A stretch of 64,000 bases of DNA from Bryocella elongata (lineage in GTDB: Bacteria; Acidobacteriota; Terriglobia; Terriglobales; Acidobacteriaceae). Each line of letters starts with the position of its first letter. Position 1 is the first letter of the stretch. The DNA is taken from NCBI RefSeq assembly GCF_900108185.1, contig NZ_FNVA01000003.1, forward strand, positions 124,001 through 188,000. Direction: 5' to 3'. Made by a program: the position numbers and the translations under genes. Below, piece after piece: positions 50,507 to 60,428 of the stretch. The notes beneath the pieces were generated by a model. The model did no database searches, was not told the origin of the DNA, and was given only the letters and a program-made list of their open reading frames with translations.

Positions 50507-51903
50507 GGCAGGGTTCCTGTCAGCGTTTGCAGGTTGGCAAGCGCGGTGTAGTAGCGGACGACGCCGTCGGCCTGTGCGGTCTGCGCGCCGACGAGCGTGT
50601 TCTGCGCGTCGACGACTTCGAGGATGGCGCCCTCGCCGTTGCTGTAACGCAACGTGGTCAGGCGCAGGGCTTCCTTCGCATCGTCGACGCTGCGCTGGAG
50701 TGAGGTGATCTGGCGCGAAGCGACGTCGGCCTCGTTATAGAACTGCTGAAACTGTGCGATGACGCGGCGTTGCGCGATGGTGAGGTCGGCCTTGGCGAGG
50801 TCACGCTGCAACTCGCTCTCCTTCACCTTGGCGTGCGTCGCGAACCAGTCCCAGACCGGGATATCGAGCGTGGCCTGGGCGGAGTAGCCGAGGTTGCGGA
50901 TGCCTTCGGAGTCGGTGATGGTGAAGTGGTCGGAGTCGATGCCGTAGTTGTAGGCGAGCGCGAGGTCGGGAAGGTAGGCGGCGCGGCTGGAGGTGACGCC
51001 GAGGTCGGCGGCTCGCAGAGAAGCGAAGGCGGCACGGACATCGGGGCTGGAGGACTTCGCATTGGCTTCGATCTCGGCACGCGCTGGGAGTGCGGAGGGA
51101 TGTTCGAGGTCTGCTGCGACCGTGTAGGGCGTGGTGGGATCGGCGAAGAGGAGCACGCCGAGATCGAGCCGGGCGCTCTCAGCGGCAAGTTGCGCATCCT
51201 GCTGCTCGCGCTCGCGCTGCTGCTGTTGCAGGCGGGCCTTGATGGTGTCGGCGTGGGCGACCTCACCACCTGCTTCCAGCTGGCCGGTGAGCCTGGAGAA
51301 GCGGTTGGCTTCGGCGAGCGCTTCGTTGGACACGCGAGCCTTTTGCTCCGCGGCGAGCAGGGTGTAGAAGTCGCCGACTACGGTGGCCACGAGGCCACGG
51401 CGGGCGATCTCCAGGCGGGCCTTGGCGGCGGAGGCTTCGGCGCTGGCGCGGCGCAGTTCGGTGACGCGGCCCAGGCCCACGGTCTCGGTGACGATGCCCT
51501 GGCTGACGTACTCGCGCACGGTGTTGTTCGCGATGAAGACGGGGTTCGCGCTGGTGGTGCCGGCCTTGGTGTTGGCGGCGGCGTAGGGCTTCTGCGGCGA
51601 GGTATAGAGGGCCTGGTTGTGATAGTCCACGTTGGGCAGCAGGTCCGCGCGAGCGATGGTCTTCTGCGCGTCGGCCGTGCCTTTATCCGCCAGGGCAGAG
51701 ACGTAGCTATGATCCACGGCCTGGGCGCGGTGGAGGGCTTCGTCGAGCGTGATGGCGGGTGTTGCTGCCTGCTGGGATGTTGCGGTTGCGGCCGCCGTCT
51801 GCGCGTTGGCTTGCGGCAGTGCGCTCGCGACAGAAAGCACGAAGGCAGCCGGGAGCACAAAAGCGCGTGGGAGCGCCCATAGAAATTGAGTCTTCATCGC
51901 CAT
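50503..51903 (-). CDS. TolC-like outer membrane efflux channel
   Basis: About 466 residues from the ATG at 51903, with a signal peptide (AFVLPAAFVLSVASAL, cleavage near ANAQT). Two OEP repeats follow, each with long amphipathic helices (EALAEANRFSRLTGQLEAGG and RQITSLQRSVDDAKEALRLT). The LRYSNGEGAILEVVDAQ motif is typical of the second half. It forms the trimeric exit duct of the efflux system. It is the first gene of the operon and shares a 107-bp divergent promoter gap with the OmpR-type regulator gene. A Met two codons downstream is an equally possible start; the nearest AAGGAAGG is too distant to decide. Confidence 0.94.
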   Translation of the reverse strand: MAMKTQFLWALPRAFVLPAAFVLSVASALPQANAQTAAATATSQQAATPAITLDEALHRAQAVDHSYVSALADKGTADAQKTIARADLLPNVDYHNQALYTSPQKPYAAANTKAGTTSANPVFIANNTVREYVSQGIVTETVGLGRVTELRRASAEASAAKARLEIARRGLVATVVGDFYTLLAAEQKARVSNEALAEANRFSRLTGQLEAGGEVAHADTIKARLQQQQREREQQDAQLAAESARLDLGVLLFADPTTPYTVAADLEHPSALPARAEIEANAKSSSPDVRAAFASLRAADLGVTSSRAAYLPDLALAYNYGIDSDHFTITDSEGIRNLGYSAQATLDIPVWDWFATHAKVKESELQRDLAKADLTIAQRRVIAQFQQFYNEADVASRQITSLQRSVDDAKEALRLTTLRYSNGEGAILEVVDAQNTLVGAQTAQADGVVRYYTALANLQTLTGTLP

Positions 51904-51918
51904 CACTAACGTAGCGTG

Positions 51919-51937
51919 ACCTTCCTTAAGGCAAGGT
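51919..51937. promoter_or_regulatory. Inverted repeat, candidate operator between efflux operon and its two-component genes
   Basis: ACCTTCCTT is followed at once by AAGGCAAGGT, a 9-bp dyad with one bulged base. It lies 16 nt before the TolC start and about 74 nt before the response regulator start, where an OmpR-type regulator controlling both directions would be expected to bind. This is inference from position. Confidence 0.4.
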
Positions 51938-52010
51938 GAAGATGCCATCCGGACGCGTGGGATACTGACTGAGCTTCGCACGGCTGCTGCCGGCGGGCGA
52001 GTTGTGACGT

Positions 52011-52697
52011 ATGCGCGTACTAGTGATTGAAGACGAGACCCGGCTGGCGGAGAACATCGCCGAAGCGCTTCGCGAGAGCGCGGGCTTTGCGGTGGACTGT
52101 GCCGACAATGGCAAGGACGGCGCCATGCTCGCCGAGTTTCAGCACTATGACCTGATTCTGCTGGACCTGATGCTGCCGGGGCTGGATGGGATGGGAGTGG
52201 TCGAGTATCTGCGCCGCAAGGCGTGTTCGACGCCGATCCTGGTGCTGACTGCGGTGGGTAGCGTGGCGACGAAGATCGAGCTGATCAACGCGGGCGCGGA
52301 TGACTACCTGACGAAGCCGTTTGACCTGGGCGAGTTGCTGGCGCGCACCAAGGCTCTGATTCGGCGCAGCCGGGGAGCTCCGCAGCCGACGCTCGCGGTG
52401 CATGGGTTGGCGGTGAACACGATTGAGCAGACGGTGCGGGCGGGTGAGCGATATGTGGACCTTTCGCCGACGGAGTACCGCATCCTCGAGTACCTGATGT
52501 TCCGGCCGCGGGTGATTGTCTCCAAGCAGGAGCTGCTGGAGCACCTTTACGACTTCACGTGGGAGCATCACTCCAATGTGATTGAAGCGCATGTATCGAA
52601 CCTGCGCCGCAAGCTGAAGGAGCAGAGCGGGTCGTCGGTCGTGGAGACGATTCGTGGGCGCGGGTACAGGCTGGCGCAGCCGGAGCCTGGAGCATGA
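52011..52697 (+). CDS. OmpR-family response regulator
   Basis: The 228-residue protein has a receiver domain (EDE near the N-terminus, phospho-acceptor Asp52 in LLDLMLPG, Lys in DDYLTKPFD) and a C-terminal winged helix of the OmpR/PhoB type (LSPTEYRILEYLM, VIEAHVSNLRRKL, IRGRGYRL). It overlaps the histidine kinase gene by four bases (ATGA). Divergent from an RND efflux operon, the pair resembles CusRS/CopRS-style local control of a pump. The inducing signal is unknown. Confidence 0.95.
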   Translation: MRVLVIEDETRLAENIAEALRESAGFAVDCADNGKDGAMLAEFQHYDLILLDLMLPGLDGMGVVEYLRRKACSTPILVLTAVGSVATKIELINAGADDYLTKPFDLGELLARTKALIRRSRGAPQPTLAVHGLAVNTIEQTVRAGERYVDLSPTEYRILEYLMFRPRVIVSKQELLEHLYDFTWEHHSNVIEAHVSNLRRKLKEQSGSSVVETIRGRGYRLAQPEPGA

Positions 52698-54121
52698 GCG
52701 GAGCCCGGAGTATGAGCGGGGCCACGATGAAGAAGCGATCCCTGACGGTGCGGCTGGTTCTCACGGTCGTGCTGGCGGAGCTTGCCTGTGCGCTGGTGCT
52801 GGGGGCGATCACGCTGCTGCATCAGCGGCACGAGAGTTACAAGGCGTTTGATGTGATGCTGCAGGGGCACGCCGATACCGTCATCGGAGCGCTACAGGAT
52901 GCGGAAGATCCGGGTGACAACCTGATGTTGACGCCCAGCGAGCTGAGCCTTCCGCGTGAGGACGCTTTCCTCGTTGTTACGCCCGAGGGCAGGCAGGTGG
53001 GAGCGCGGAACTGGCAGGCAGGCTTCCCCATGCCAGCCACGCCTGGGTGGAGCAACTTCAAGTGGAATCACCATCGCTATCGGGAGCTGCGCATCGATAG
53101 CGTAAAGCTGATCGATGCCGGGGTTGCGGGCAAAGGGGGCGGGATCTCGCGGCCTGTCGAGGTGCTGTATGTGGCTGCGACGGGCCACGTATGGCACGAG
53201 GTGCTCGAGGGTGTGCGGTATTTCCTGCTGGCGTCGCTGGTGGTGCTGACGCTGACGGCGCTGGCGCTGGCATGGTTTGTGAGGCGATCGCTGGAGCCGC
53301 TGCGCGGCCTGGCGGAAGAGGCCTCTCGCGTGACAGCGGATCGCTGGGAGTTCACGCCGGCAGCCGAGGTGATGCAGACGAGTGAGCTGGCGCCTCTGGC
53401 CTCGTCGATTGCAACGTTGCTCGGCGATCTGGAGGCGGAGTTCGCTGCGCGGCGTCGTTTCGTGAGCGATGCCGCGCATGAGCTGAAGACGGCTGTGGCC
53501 GTGACCAAGTCCTCGCTGCAGCTGCTGACCTTGCGGCCACGCACGGCAGAGGAGCTGACGTCGGCGATTGCACGCCCGTTGAGCGACAACGACCGCATGG
53601 AGGCACTGGTGATGCGGATGCTGACGTTGGGCCGTGTCGACGAACAAGCTCCGGGGGCGATGGAGGTGTGCGATCTTTGCGGTATCGCGAAGAGCTCAAT
53701 CGAGGCGCTGCTGCCGCTTGCGGAGCTTCATGGCGTGCGTGTGGAGGCTCGGTGTGGCGGAGACGCCGACGCAATCGGCGCGCGGGTTGCCGAGGACGAC
53801 GCGGTGATCCTGTGCACGAACCTGCTGTCTAACGCGATCGAGCACAGCGCACGCGACGGGCAGATCGTTGTGGAAGCGGTGCGCGAGCAAGGGATGCCTG
53901 TGCTGCGGGTGATCGATCATGGCGAGGGCATTCCTGCGGAAGCGCTGCCGCACCTGTTCGAGCGGTTCTATCGCACGGACAAGTCGCGGTCACGGCGGAC
54001 AGGCGGTTCGGGGTTGGGGCTGGCGATCTGCAAGGGGATCGTGACGCAGGCTGGGGGAACGATCGAGATTGCGAGCGAAGCGGGCCGAGGGACGACGGTG
54101 ACTGTGCGGCTGCGCGCGTAA
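52694..54121 (+). CDS. Sensor histidine kinase partner of the OmpR-type regulator
   Basis: The 475-residue protein has a transmembrane helix near 18-43, a periplasmic region of about 130 residues with no known ligand domain, a second helix near 175-195, a HAMP linker, HisKA with the phospho-acceptor in DAAHELKTAV (about His262), and HATPase_c with NLLSNAIEHS, DHGEGIP and GGSGLGLAI. The layout is that of QseC/CusS-like kinases. It is translationally coupled to the regulator. A Met 11 codons further in is another possible start. Confidence 0.94.
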   Translation: MSGARSMSGATMKKRSLTVRLVLTVVLAELACALVLGAITLLHQRHESYKAFDVMLQGHADTVIGALQDAEDPGDNLMLTPSELSLPREDAFLVVTPEGRQVGARNWQAGFPMPATPGWSNFKWNHHRYRELRIDSVKLIDAGVAGKGGGISRPVEVLYVAATGHVWHEVLEGVRYFLLASLVVLTLTALALAWFVRRSLEPLRGLAEEASRVTADRWEFTPAAEVMQTSELAPLASSIATLLGDLEAEFAARRRFVSDAAHELKTAVAVTKSSLQLLTLRPRTAEELTSAIARPLSDNDRMEALVMRMLTLGRVDEQAPGAMEVCDLCGIAKSSIEALLPLAELHGVRVEARCGGDADAIGARVAEDDAVILCTNLLSNAIEHSARDGQIVVEAVREQGMPVLRVIDHGEGIPAEALPHLFERFYRTDKSRSRRTGGSGLGLAICKGIVTQAGGTIEIASEAGRGTTVTVRLRA

Positions 54122-54204
54122 GGCCGCAGGGTTGCGGGCGGCTTTGACAGCGCCCTATGCAAACCTTTACATTTTGGCCGACCGAAGCTTCGGGAGGCGT
54201 TCCC

Positions 54205-55959
54205 TTGACCAACAGGCGTGACTTTCTCAGGATGGGCGCCGGGATGGCCGCCGCGGGTGCAGCGACAGGGGTTGAGGCGGCGACGGGTGAGCCTGCCGCA
54301 CGCACGAATGCACCTCGGCCGAACATCATCCTGATCCTCGCGGATGATATGGGCTTCTCCGACATTGGCTGCTTTGGCTCGGAGATTGCGACGCCCCACC
54401 TGGACAAGCTGGCCCAGCGCGGGATGCGGCTGACGGAGTACTACAACAATCCGCGCTGCTGCCCTTCGCGGGCGTCCATCATGACGGGGCTGTACTCGCA
54501 CCAGGCGGGCATGGGCAATATGGTGGTGGACCACAATCGCTACCCGTTCCCGGCGTATGCAGGCATCCTGAGCGCGCAGACGATCACCATACCGGAGGCC
54601 CTGAAGACCGCAGGCTACAACACGGCGATGGTGGGCAAGTGGCACCTTGCGCCGGAGACCGAAGAGAGCAAGCCGCAGTGGCCGCTGCAGCGGGGCTTCG
54701 ACAGGTTCAGCGGCATGATCTCGGGCGCGTCGGTGTACTACGAATCTCCGCATCTGTTCGACGGCAACACGACGCTGCCTCCTCCGCCGAAGGATAAGTA
54801 CCTGACAGACATCTGGGCAGAGAAGGCTGCGGGTTATGTGACCGAGCTTGCAGCCGAAGGAAAGATGCCGTTCTTCCTTTATGCGGCGTTCAATGCTCCG
54901 CACTGGCCCATCCAGGCTCCGGAAGAGGATGTGAAGAAGTACGCCGACCGCTATCGCGAGGGTTGGGACAAGCTGCGCGAGGAGCGGCATGCCAGGCAGA
55001 TCGCGGAAGGCATTGTGGATCCGAAGTGGCCGCTCTCCCCGCGGGATCCGCGCGTGCCTGCGTGGGAGAAGGCCGAGGACAAGGAGTGGGAGATCCGGCG
55101 CATGGCTGTCTATGCAGCGATGATCGACAAGCTGGACCAGGGCATCGGGCGCATTGTGGATGCGGTGGAGAAGGCGGGCGTGATGGAGAACACGCTGATC
55201 GTCTTTATGAGCGACAACGGCGGCAATGCTGAGGAGCTGGGGCGCGGACAGCGCACGCTGCCGGTTACGGATTCGCCCGAAGGCCCGCTGCATGGGTTCG
55301 ATCCCAAGGGCAGCATTCCCTGCGAGAACGGGATGACCTGTGCGGGGAACATTCCGGGAGTGATGCCGGGCGGGGAAGAGACGTTTCAGAGCATCGGAAT
55401 CCCGTGGGGCAACTGCGCGAATACGCCATTCCGGCTGTATAAGCACTACGCGCAGGAGGGCGGCATCAGCTCGCCGTTCGTGGCGTGCTGGCCAAAGGTG
55501 ATCAAGCCGATGGGACGCCCGATGGCGGCGGTGGGGCACGAGACCGACCTGATGCCTACGTTCCTGGAGGCCGCGGGTGTGACCTATCCGACGCATGTAG
55601 CTGCGGGGCCGATTCCCGCATTTGTGGGCCAGAGCCTGATGCCGCTGTTCGAAGGGAAGAAGCGGACGCGGCAGCCGATCTTCTGGGAGCACGAGGGCAA
55701 CAGGGCCGTGCGTGACGGACAGTGGAAGCTCGTCTCGCGCTTCCCGGACGCATGGGAGCTGTATGACATGGAGGCCGACCGCACGGAGCTGCATGATCTT
55801 GCGGCGGCACAGCCAGCAAGGACGAAGGCGATGGCAGCGATGTGGGACGAGTGGGCGAAGCTCGTCGGAGCGCAGCCCTGGCCCATGCCGCAGACGCCTC
55901 CGGGCGAGCGCACGGGCGAGATGGGCACTCCGCCGTATCTGCGAAGGTACAAAGCGTAG
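54205..55959 (+). CDS. Tat-exported arylsulfatase (sulfatase family, Cys type)
   Basis: The TTG at 54205 is chosen because GGGAGG lies 7 nt upstream and it starts a twin-arginine leader (TNRRDFLRMGAGMAAAG). This gives 584 residues. Sulfatase features are present: NIILILADDMGFSDIG with metal-binding Asp residues, CCPSR, in which the first Cys is the formylglycine precursor, MTGLYSHQAGMG, VGKWHL, and a late metal site in FMSDNGG. The active-site Cys must be oxidised to formylglycine by a maturase; no such gene is in the window. It cleaves sulfate esters, probably from sulfated glycans or aromatic sulfates. The length and C-terminal domain fit the arylsulfatase A-like group. Tat export of a folded, already modified enzyme is plausible. 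Confidence 0.92.
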   Translation: MTNRRDFLRMGAGMAAAGAATGVEAATGEPAARTNAPRPNIILILADDMGFSDIGCFGSEIATPHLDKLAQRGMRLTEYYNNPRCCPSRASIMTGLYSHQAGMGNMVVDHNRYPFPAYAGILSAQTITIPEALKTAGYNTAMVGKWHLAPETEESKPQWPLQRGFDRFSGMISGASVYYESPHLFDGNTTLPPPPKDKYLTDIWAEKAAGYVTELAAEGKMPFFLYAAFNAPHWPIQAPEEDVKKYADRYREGWDKLREERHARQIAEGIVDPKWPLSPRDPRVPAWEKAEDKEWEIRRMAVYAAMIDKLDQGIGRIVDAVEKAGVMENTLIVFMSDNGGNAEELGRGQRTLPVTDSPEGPLHGFDPKGSIPCENGMTCAGNIPGVMPGGEETFQSIGIPWGNCANTPFRLYKHYAQEGGISSPFVACWPKVIKPMGRPMAAVGHETDLMPTFLEAAGVTYPTHVAAGPIPAFVGQSLMPLFEGKKRTRQPIFWEHEGNRAVRDGQWKLVSRFPDAWELYDMEADRTELHDLAAAQPARTKAMAAMWDEWAKLVGAQPWPMPQTPPGERTGEMGTPPYLRRYKA

Positions 55960-56085
55960 GCTGCGGGTGCCTGAGGCGGGTGGCACGGCGAATTCCCGCG
56001 TTCACGAATTCTTCAAACTACCGGGGCGCTCTGAGGGCCCGGATGGCCCCTCTGCGGGCTCCGGGGCAGTAGCATAGAGAACGGT

Positions 56086-58407
56086 ATGAATGAAGCCCGC
56101 TGGGTCCTGCTGATCGCAGGAGAGATTGGTCAGACGGACTCCGTCTCGGACCGCGCTATGGAGCGTCTGGTCGGAGCGATCCGTGATGAAGGTTATGACG
56201 TTGTACGCACCTCCACGCCGGAGGATGGACTGTCGCTGGTGACCAGCGATCCTTCGTACTCGGCGATCCTGCTGGATTGGGATCTTGAGGGCGACAACCA
56301 GCTTGGCGAACACGCGGCGCTGCAGATCCTGCGCGCGGTGCGTCGCCGCAATACGAAGGTCCCGGTCTTCCTGATCGCGGACCGCACGCTGGTCTCCGAG
56401 TTGCCGCTTGAAGTTGTAAAGCAGGTGCATGAGTACATCCACCTCTTTGGCGATACGCCGGCGTTCATCGCGAACCGCGTGGACTTCGCGGTGGAGCGTT
56501 ATCACGCGCTGCTGCTGCCGCCGTACTTCCGTGAGTTGAAGAAGTACACCGACCAGGGCGCTTATAGCTGGGACGCGCCGGGACACATGGGCGGCGTTGC
56601 GTTCCTGAAGCATCCCGTAGGCATGGAGTTTCATCGCTTCTTCGGCGAGAACCTGTTTCGCAGCGATCTTGGCATCTCCACGGCGCAGATGGGCTCGTGG
56701 CTGGATCACCTGGGGCCTCCGGGAGATTCCGAGCGCAATGCGGCGCGCATCTTTGGTGCGGACTGGACGTTCTACGTGCTGTCGGGCTCGTCGACCTCGA
56801 ACCAGATTGTGGGCCACGGCATCATCGCGCAGGACGACATCGTGCTGGCGGATGGCAACTGCCACAAGTCGCTTTGCCACTCGCTGACGGTGACCGGAGC
56901 GCGGCCTGTGTACTTCAAGCCGACGCGCAACGGCTACGGCATGATTGGGCTCGTTCCGCTGAAGCGGTTCAGCAAGGAGAGCGTGCAGGAGCTGATTGCG
57001 CGCAGCCCGTTTACCAAGGGCGCTTCTTCGCAGGAACCGCGCTGCGCGGTGGTGACGAACTCCACCTATGACGGCCTTTGCTACAACGTGGATCGCGTGG
57101 TGGAAGAGCTGGCGCCGAGCGTGGCGCGCATCCACTTCGACGAGGCGTGGTACGCGTACGCGAAGTTCCATCCGCTGTACAAGGGCCGCTATGCGATGGG
57201 TGTGCCGGACGAGATGCCCAACCGTCCAGCGATCTTCAGCGTGCAGTCCACGCACAAGATGCTGACGGCGTTTTCCATGGGCTCGATGGTGCATGTGAAG
57301 CTGAGCGACCGCGCTCCGCTGGACTTCCACCAGTTCAACGAGGCGTTCATGATGCATGGGACGACCTCGCCGTTCTATCCGCTGATCGCCTCGCTGGATG
57401 TGGCGGCGGCGATGATGGACGCGCCGGCCGGTCCGACGCTGATGACGGAGACGCTGCAGGACGCGATTGCGTTCCGCAAGGCGATGGCATCGGTGGCGCA
57501 TCGTCTGCGGGCTTCGGCGGTGAATGGCGATGGCTGGTTCTTCAGCCTTTTCCAGCCGGAGACCGTAACCGACCCACTCACGGGCGAGACCAAGGTCTTC
57601 GAGGATGCTTCCGATCATCTGCTGGAGACCGAGCAGAGCTGCTGGACGTTGAAGCCCGGGCAGGACTGGCATGGCTTTGCCGACGCCGACCTGGAAGGCG
57701 ACTACTGCATGCTGGACCCGACGAAGGTGACGATCCTGACGCCGGGTGTGAATGCGCAGGGCAAGGTGGACACCGAGTGGGGCATCCCGGCGGCGATCGT
57801 GACCGAGTTCCTGGACTCGCGCCGCGTGGAGATCGCTCGTGAGGGCGACTACACGATCCTTGTGCTGTTCTCGGTGGGTACGTCCAAGGGCAAGTGGGGC
57901 GCGCTGCTGGAGAACCTGTTCGAGTTCAAGCGGCTGTATGACTCGGAGGCCGCGCTGGAAGAGGCTCTGCCGGAGCTGGTGGCCAAGCACCCGGTGCGGT
58001 ATCGCAACACCACGCTACGTGAGCTTTGCGACGAGATGCACCAGGCGATGCTGGAGCTGAACCTCGCGGACCTGGTGAACCAGAGCCAGGACGAAGACTT
58101 CGATCCGGTGATGACGCCGTGGCAGACGTACCAGAAGGTGATCCGCGGCGAGACCGAGCGCATTCCCTTCCGCGAGATGGCGGGTCGCATCGCTTCGGTG
58201 ATGCTGGTGCCGTATCCTCCGGGCATCCCGATGAGCATGCCGGGTGAGCGGCTGGGCGCAAGCAACACGCCGGTGATGAAGCTGATCCTGGCGATGGAGG
58301 AGTTCGGCAAACGCTTCCCCGGCTTCGAGCGCGAGACGCATGGCATCGAAGTGGATGAGGACGGCGAATACTGGATGCGCGCTGTGCTCGAGGAGTATCA
58401 GGACTAG
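56086..58407 (+). CDS. PLP-dependent Orn/Lys/Arg decarboxylase with N-terminal receiver-like domain
   Basis: The 773-residue protein has an N-terminal response-regulator-like domain (about 1-130, with AILLDWDLEG) typical of inducible acid-stress decarboxylases, although the domain is not a phospho-receiver in known members. The main fold-type I PLP domain follows, with DAPGHMGG, DGNCHKS, HFDEAWYAY (PLP-contacting Asp) and the Schiff-base Lys in QSTHKML. The C-terminal domain has PYPPGIP. The family makes cadaverine, putrescine or agmatine from Lys, Orn or Arg while consuming a proton. Substrate cannot be told by eye; Arg or Lys is most likely. No antiporter gene is next to it. A strong terminator follows. 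Confidence 0.94.
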   Translation: MNEARWVLLIAGEIGQTDSVSDRAMERLVGAIRDEGYDVVRTSTPEDGLSLVTSDPSYSAILLDWDLEGDNQLGEHAALQILRAVRRRNTKVPVFLIADRTLVSELPLEVVKQVHEYIHLFGDTPAFIANRVDFAVERYHALLLPPYFRELKKYTDQGAYSWDAPGHMGGVAFLKHPVGMEFHRFFGENLFRSDLGISTAQMGSWLDHLGPPGDSERNAARIFGADWTFYVLSGSSTSNQIVGHGIIAQDDIVLADGNCHKSLCHSLTVTGARPVYFKPTRNGYGMIGLVPLKRFSKESVQELIARSPFTKGASSQEPRCAVVTNSTYDGLCYNVDRVVEELAPSVARIHFDEAWYAYAKFHPLYKGRYAMGVPDEMPNRPAIFSVQSTHKMLTAFSMGSMVHVKLSDRAPLDFHQFNEAFMMHGTTSPFYPLIASLDVAAAMMDAPAGPTLMTETLQDAIAFRKAMASVAHRLRASAVNGDGWFFSLFQPETVTDPLTGETKVFEDASDHLLETEQSCWTLKPGQDWHGFADADLEGDYCMLDPTKVTILTPGVNAQGKVDTEWGIPAAIVTEFLDSRRVEIAREGDYTILVLFSVGTSKGKWGALLENLFEFKRLYDSEAALEEALPELVAKHPVRYRNTTLRELCDEMHQAMLELNLADLVNQSQDEDFDPVMTPWQTYQKVIRGETERIPFREMAGRIASVMLVPYPPGIPMSMPGERLGASNTPVMKLILAMEEFGKRFPGFERETHGIEVDEDGEYWMRAVLEEYQD

Positions 58408-58437
58408 CTCCGCAGCTGATTGTCTGCATAAACAACA

Positions 58438-58478
58438 AGCGCCGCCACTCGAGAGATCGAGTGGCGGCGCTTTCGTTT
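58438..58478 (+). terminator. Strong hairpin terminator
   Basis: A perfect 15-bp stem, AGCGCCGCCACTCGA with its complement, has a GAGA loop and is followed by TTCGTTT. Confidence 0.88.
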
Positions 58479-58697
58479 GAGCTTCACGGCGGATATATGG
58501 ACGGTTCGGCGATCACCGCACAGCACGGCTCTCGCAAGCGCCACGATGACGCGTGGACGACATCCATAGTCTTGTGTGCCCCATCAATCGTAAGGTGTCT
58601 CGACCACACGAAATGGGGATGGATTGAAACCATCGAGAAGGCAGACTAAGGCTGTTCTCCCAAAGGCTAGAGAGGCGCTGCGGCGCAAGGAGGTTGC

Positions 58698-60428
58698 ATG
58701 GCAAACGTTGCTGACGTTCTTATCGATACTTTGATTGCAAACGGAGTGGAGCGCATCTGGGGCTTGCCCGGGGACTCGCTGAACGGTGTTACCGATGCGA
58801 TGCGTACTCGTCCCGAGATTGCATGGCTACATGTGCGAAATGAAGAGGCTGCGGCCTTCGCGGCTGGCGCCGAAGCGCATGTGAGCGGCAAGCTCGCGGT
58901 ATGTGCGGGGAGCTGCGGGCCAGGCAATCTGCACCTGATCAACGGGCTGTTCGATTGCCAGCGCAGCCGCGTTCCTGTGCTTGCGATTGCCGCTCAGATT
59001 CCGAGCTCGGAGATGGGCACCAACTACTTTCAGGAGACACGGCCTGAAGAGTTGTTCAAGGACTGCAGCGTGTACACCGCGGTGGTCACCGAGCCTGGGC
59101 AGCTGGAGCGGGTGCTGCCTATCGCGATGCGTGCGGCGATCTCTCAGCGCGGAGTGGCCGTCCTCGTGATCCCGGGCAATATCGCATCGATGCACTCGAG
59201 CTGGGAGGCACGGTCGATTGGCCTGCTGGAGAACGACTCGGAGATTGTGCCTTCAAAGTCAGCGCTGCAGCGGGCTGCGGAGATTCTCAACAGCACAGAG
59301 AAGGTCGCGATTCTCGCGGGTGCTGGCTGCATTGGCGCTCATGCGGAGCTGCTGGCCTTTGCCGAAGCGTTGCAGTCTCCGATTACGCACGCGCTGCGTG
59401 GCAAGGAATTCGTCGAGTACGACAATCCCTATGACGTGGGCATGACGGGCCTGCTGGGATTCAGCTCGGGCTACGCCGCGATGGAGGGTTCCGAGGCGCT
59501 GGTCATCCTCGGGAGCGACTTTCCATATTCGGCATTCTTCCCCAAGCATGCCAAGGTGATCCAGGTGGATTCGCGCGGCGAGCAGATTGGCCGGCGCACG
59601 CATGTGGATGTAGCGCTGATCGGAACGGTCAAGGGAACGATCGACGCTCTATTGCCGTTGCTGAACAAGGGCCGCAGCTCTGCGTATCTCGAGAAGGCGC
59701 AGAAGCACTACGTCAAGGCACGCCAAGGGCTCAACGACCTTGCCACGGCCGACACGGGCGACGGTCCGCTCCGGCCCGAGTTTGTGACGCAGGTACTGGA
59801 TGACCTGGCGAGCGACGATGCGGTCTTCACGTGCGATGTAGGGACACCCACGGTCTGGGCCGCACGCTATCTCACGATGAATGGCAAGCGCAGGCTCATT
59901 GGATCCTTCAACCACGGCTCGATGGCTTGTGCTCTGCCGCAGGCGCTGGGCGCACAGGGTCTGGACAGGAAGCGGCAGGTCATCTCGATGTCCGGCGATG
60001 GTGGCCTGGCGATGCTGATGGGCGAGTTGCTGACAGCGAAGCAGAACAAGCTTCCTGTAAAGGTCGTGGTCTTCAATAACGGCGCCCTCGCGTTCGTGGA
60101 GTTGGAGATGAAGGCCGCAGGCTACGTGAACTTCGGCACCGATCTTGATGATCCGAACTTCACGCAACTCGCGACTTCGTGCGGCTTTCTGGCGCGCAAG
60201 GTCACGCGCGCGGAAGACCTTCACGAAGCTGTGCGCGAGATGCTCGCGCATGATGGCCCGGCGTTACTGGATGTAGCTGTACAGCGGCAGGAGCTTTCGA
60301 TGCCCCCCACGATCACGCTCGAACAGGCGAAGGGCTTTGGCCTTTATCTGCTGCGTGCGGTGCTGACCGGACGCGGTGACGAGGTGCTGGATCTTGCAGA
60401 GACGAATCTGCTGACGCGCCTGCTCTAG
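58698..60428 (+). CDS. poxB: Thiamine pyrophosphate-dependent pyruvate dehydrogenase (quinone) / pyruvate oxidase
   Basis: The 576-residue protein has the three-domain layout of PoxB-type enzymes. An N-terminal pyrimidine-binding domain has WGLPGDSLNG and the catalytic Glu in VRNEEAAAF. A central FAD domain follows, then a pyrophosphate domain with the ThDP motif starting MSGDGGLAM and ending VVFNNGALA. AAGGAGG stands about 6 nt before the ATG. The enzyme decarboxylates pyruvate to acetate and passes electrons to quinone, or to oxygen in the oxidase form. The C-terminal membrane-anchoring helix of E. coli PoxB is present only in part (LLRAVLTGRGDEVLDLAETN). It is probably expressed alone after the terminator upstream. 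Confidence 0.93.
   Translation: MANVADVLIDTLIANGVERIWGLPGDSLNGVTDAMRTRPEIAWLHVRNEEAAAFAAGAEAHVSGKLAVCAGSCGPGNLHLINGLFDCQRSRVPVLAIAAQIPSSEMGTNYFQETRPEELFKDCSVYTAVVTEPGQLERVLPIAMRAAISQRGVAVLVIPGNIASMHSSWEARSIGLLENDSEIVPSKSALQRAAEILNSTEKVAILAGAGCIGAHAELLAFAEALQSPITHALRGKEFVEYDNPYDVGMTGLLGFSSGYAAMEGSEALVILGSDFPYSAFFPKHAKVIQVDSRGEQIGRRTHVDVALIGTVKGTIDALLPLLNKGRSSAYLEKAQKHYVKARQGLNDLATADTGDGPLRPEFVTQVLDDLASDDAVFTCDVGTPTVWAARYLTMNGKRRLIGSFNHGSMACALPQALGAQGLDRKRQVISMSGDGGLAMLMGELLTAKQNKLPVKVVVFNNGALAFVELEMKAAGYVNFGTDLDDPNFTQLATSCGFLARKVTRAEDLHEAVREMLAHDGPALLDVAVQRQELSMPPTITLEQAKGFGLYLLRAVLTGRGDEVLDLAETNLLTRLL

Noticed and set aside
53968-55986. 672-codon minus-strand ORF opposite the sulfatase
   Set aside because: Arg/His-rich antisense frame without motifs; the sulfatase strand has a Tat leader and formylglycine site.
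56002-57990. 662-codon minus-strand ORF opposite the amino acid decarboxylase
   Set aside because: Antisense composition and no motif; the decarboxylase is complete and well supported.
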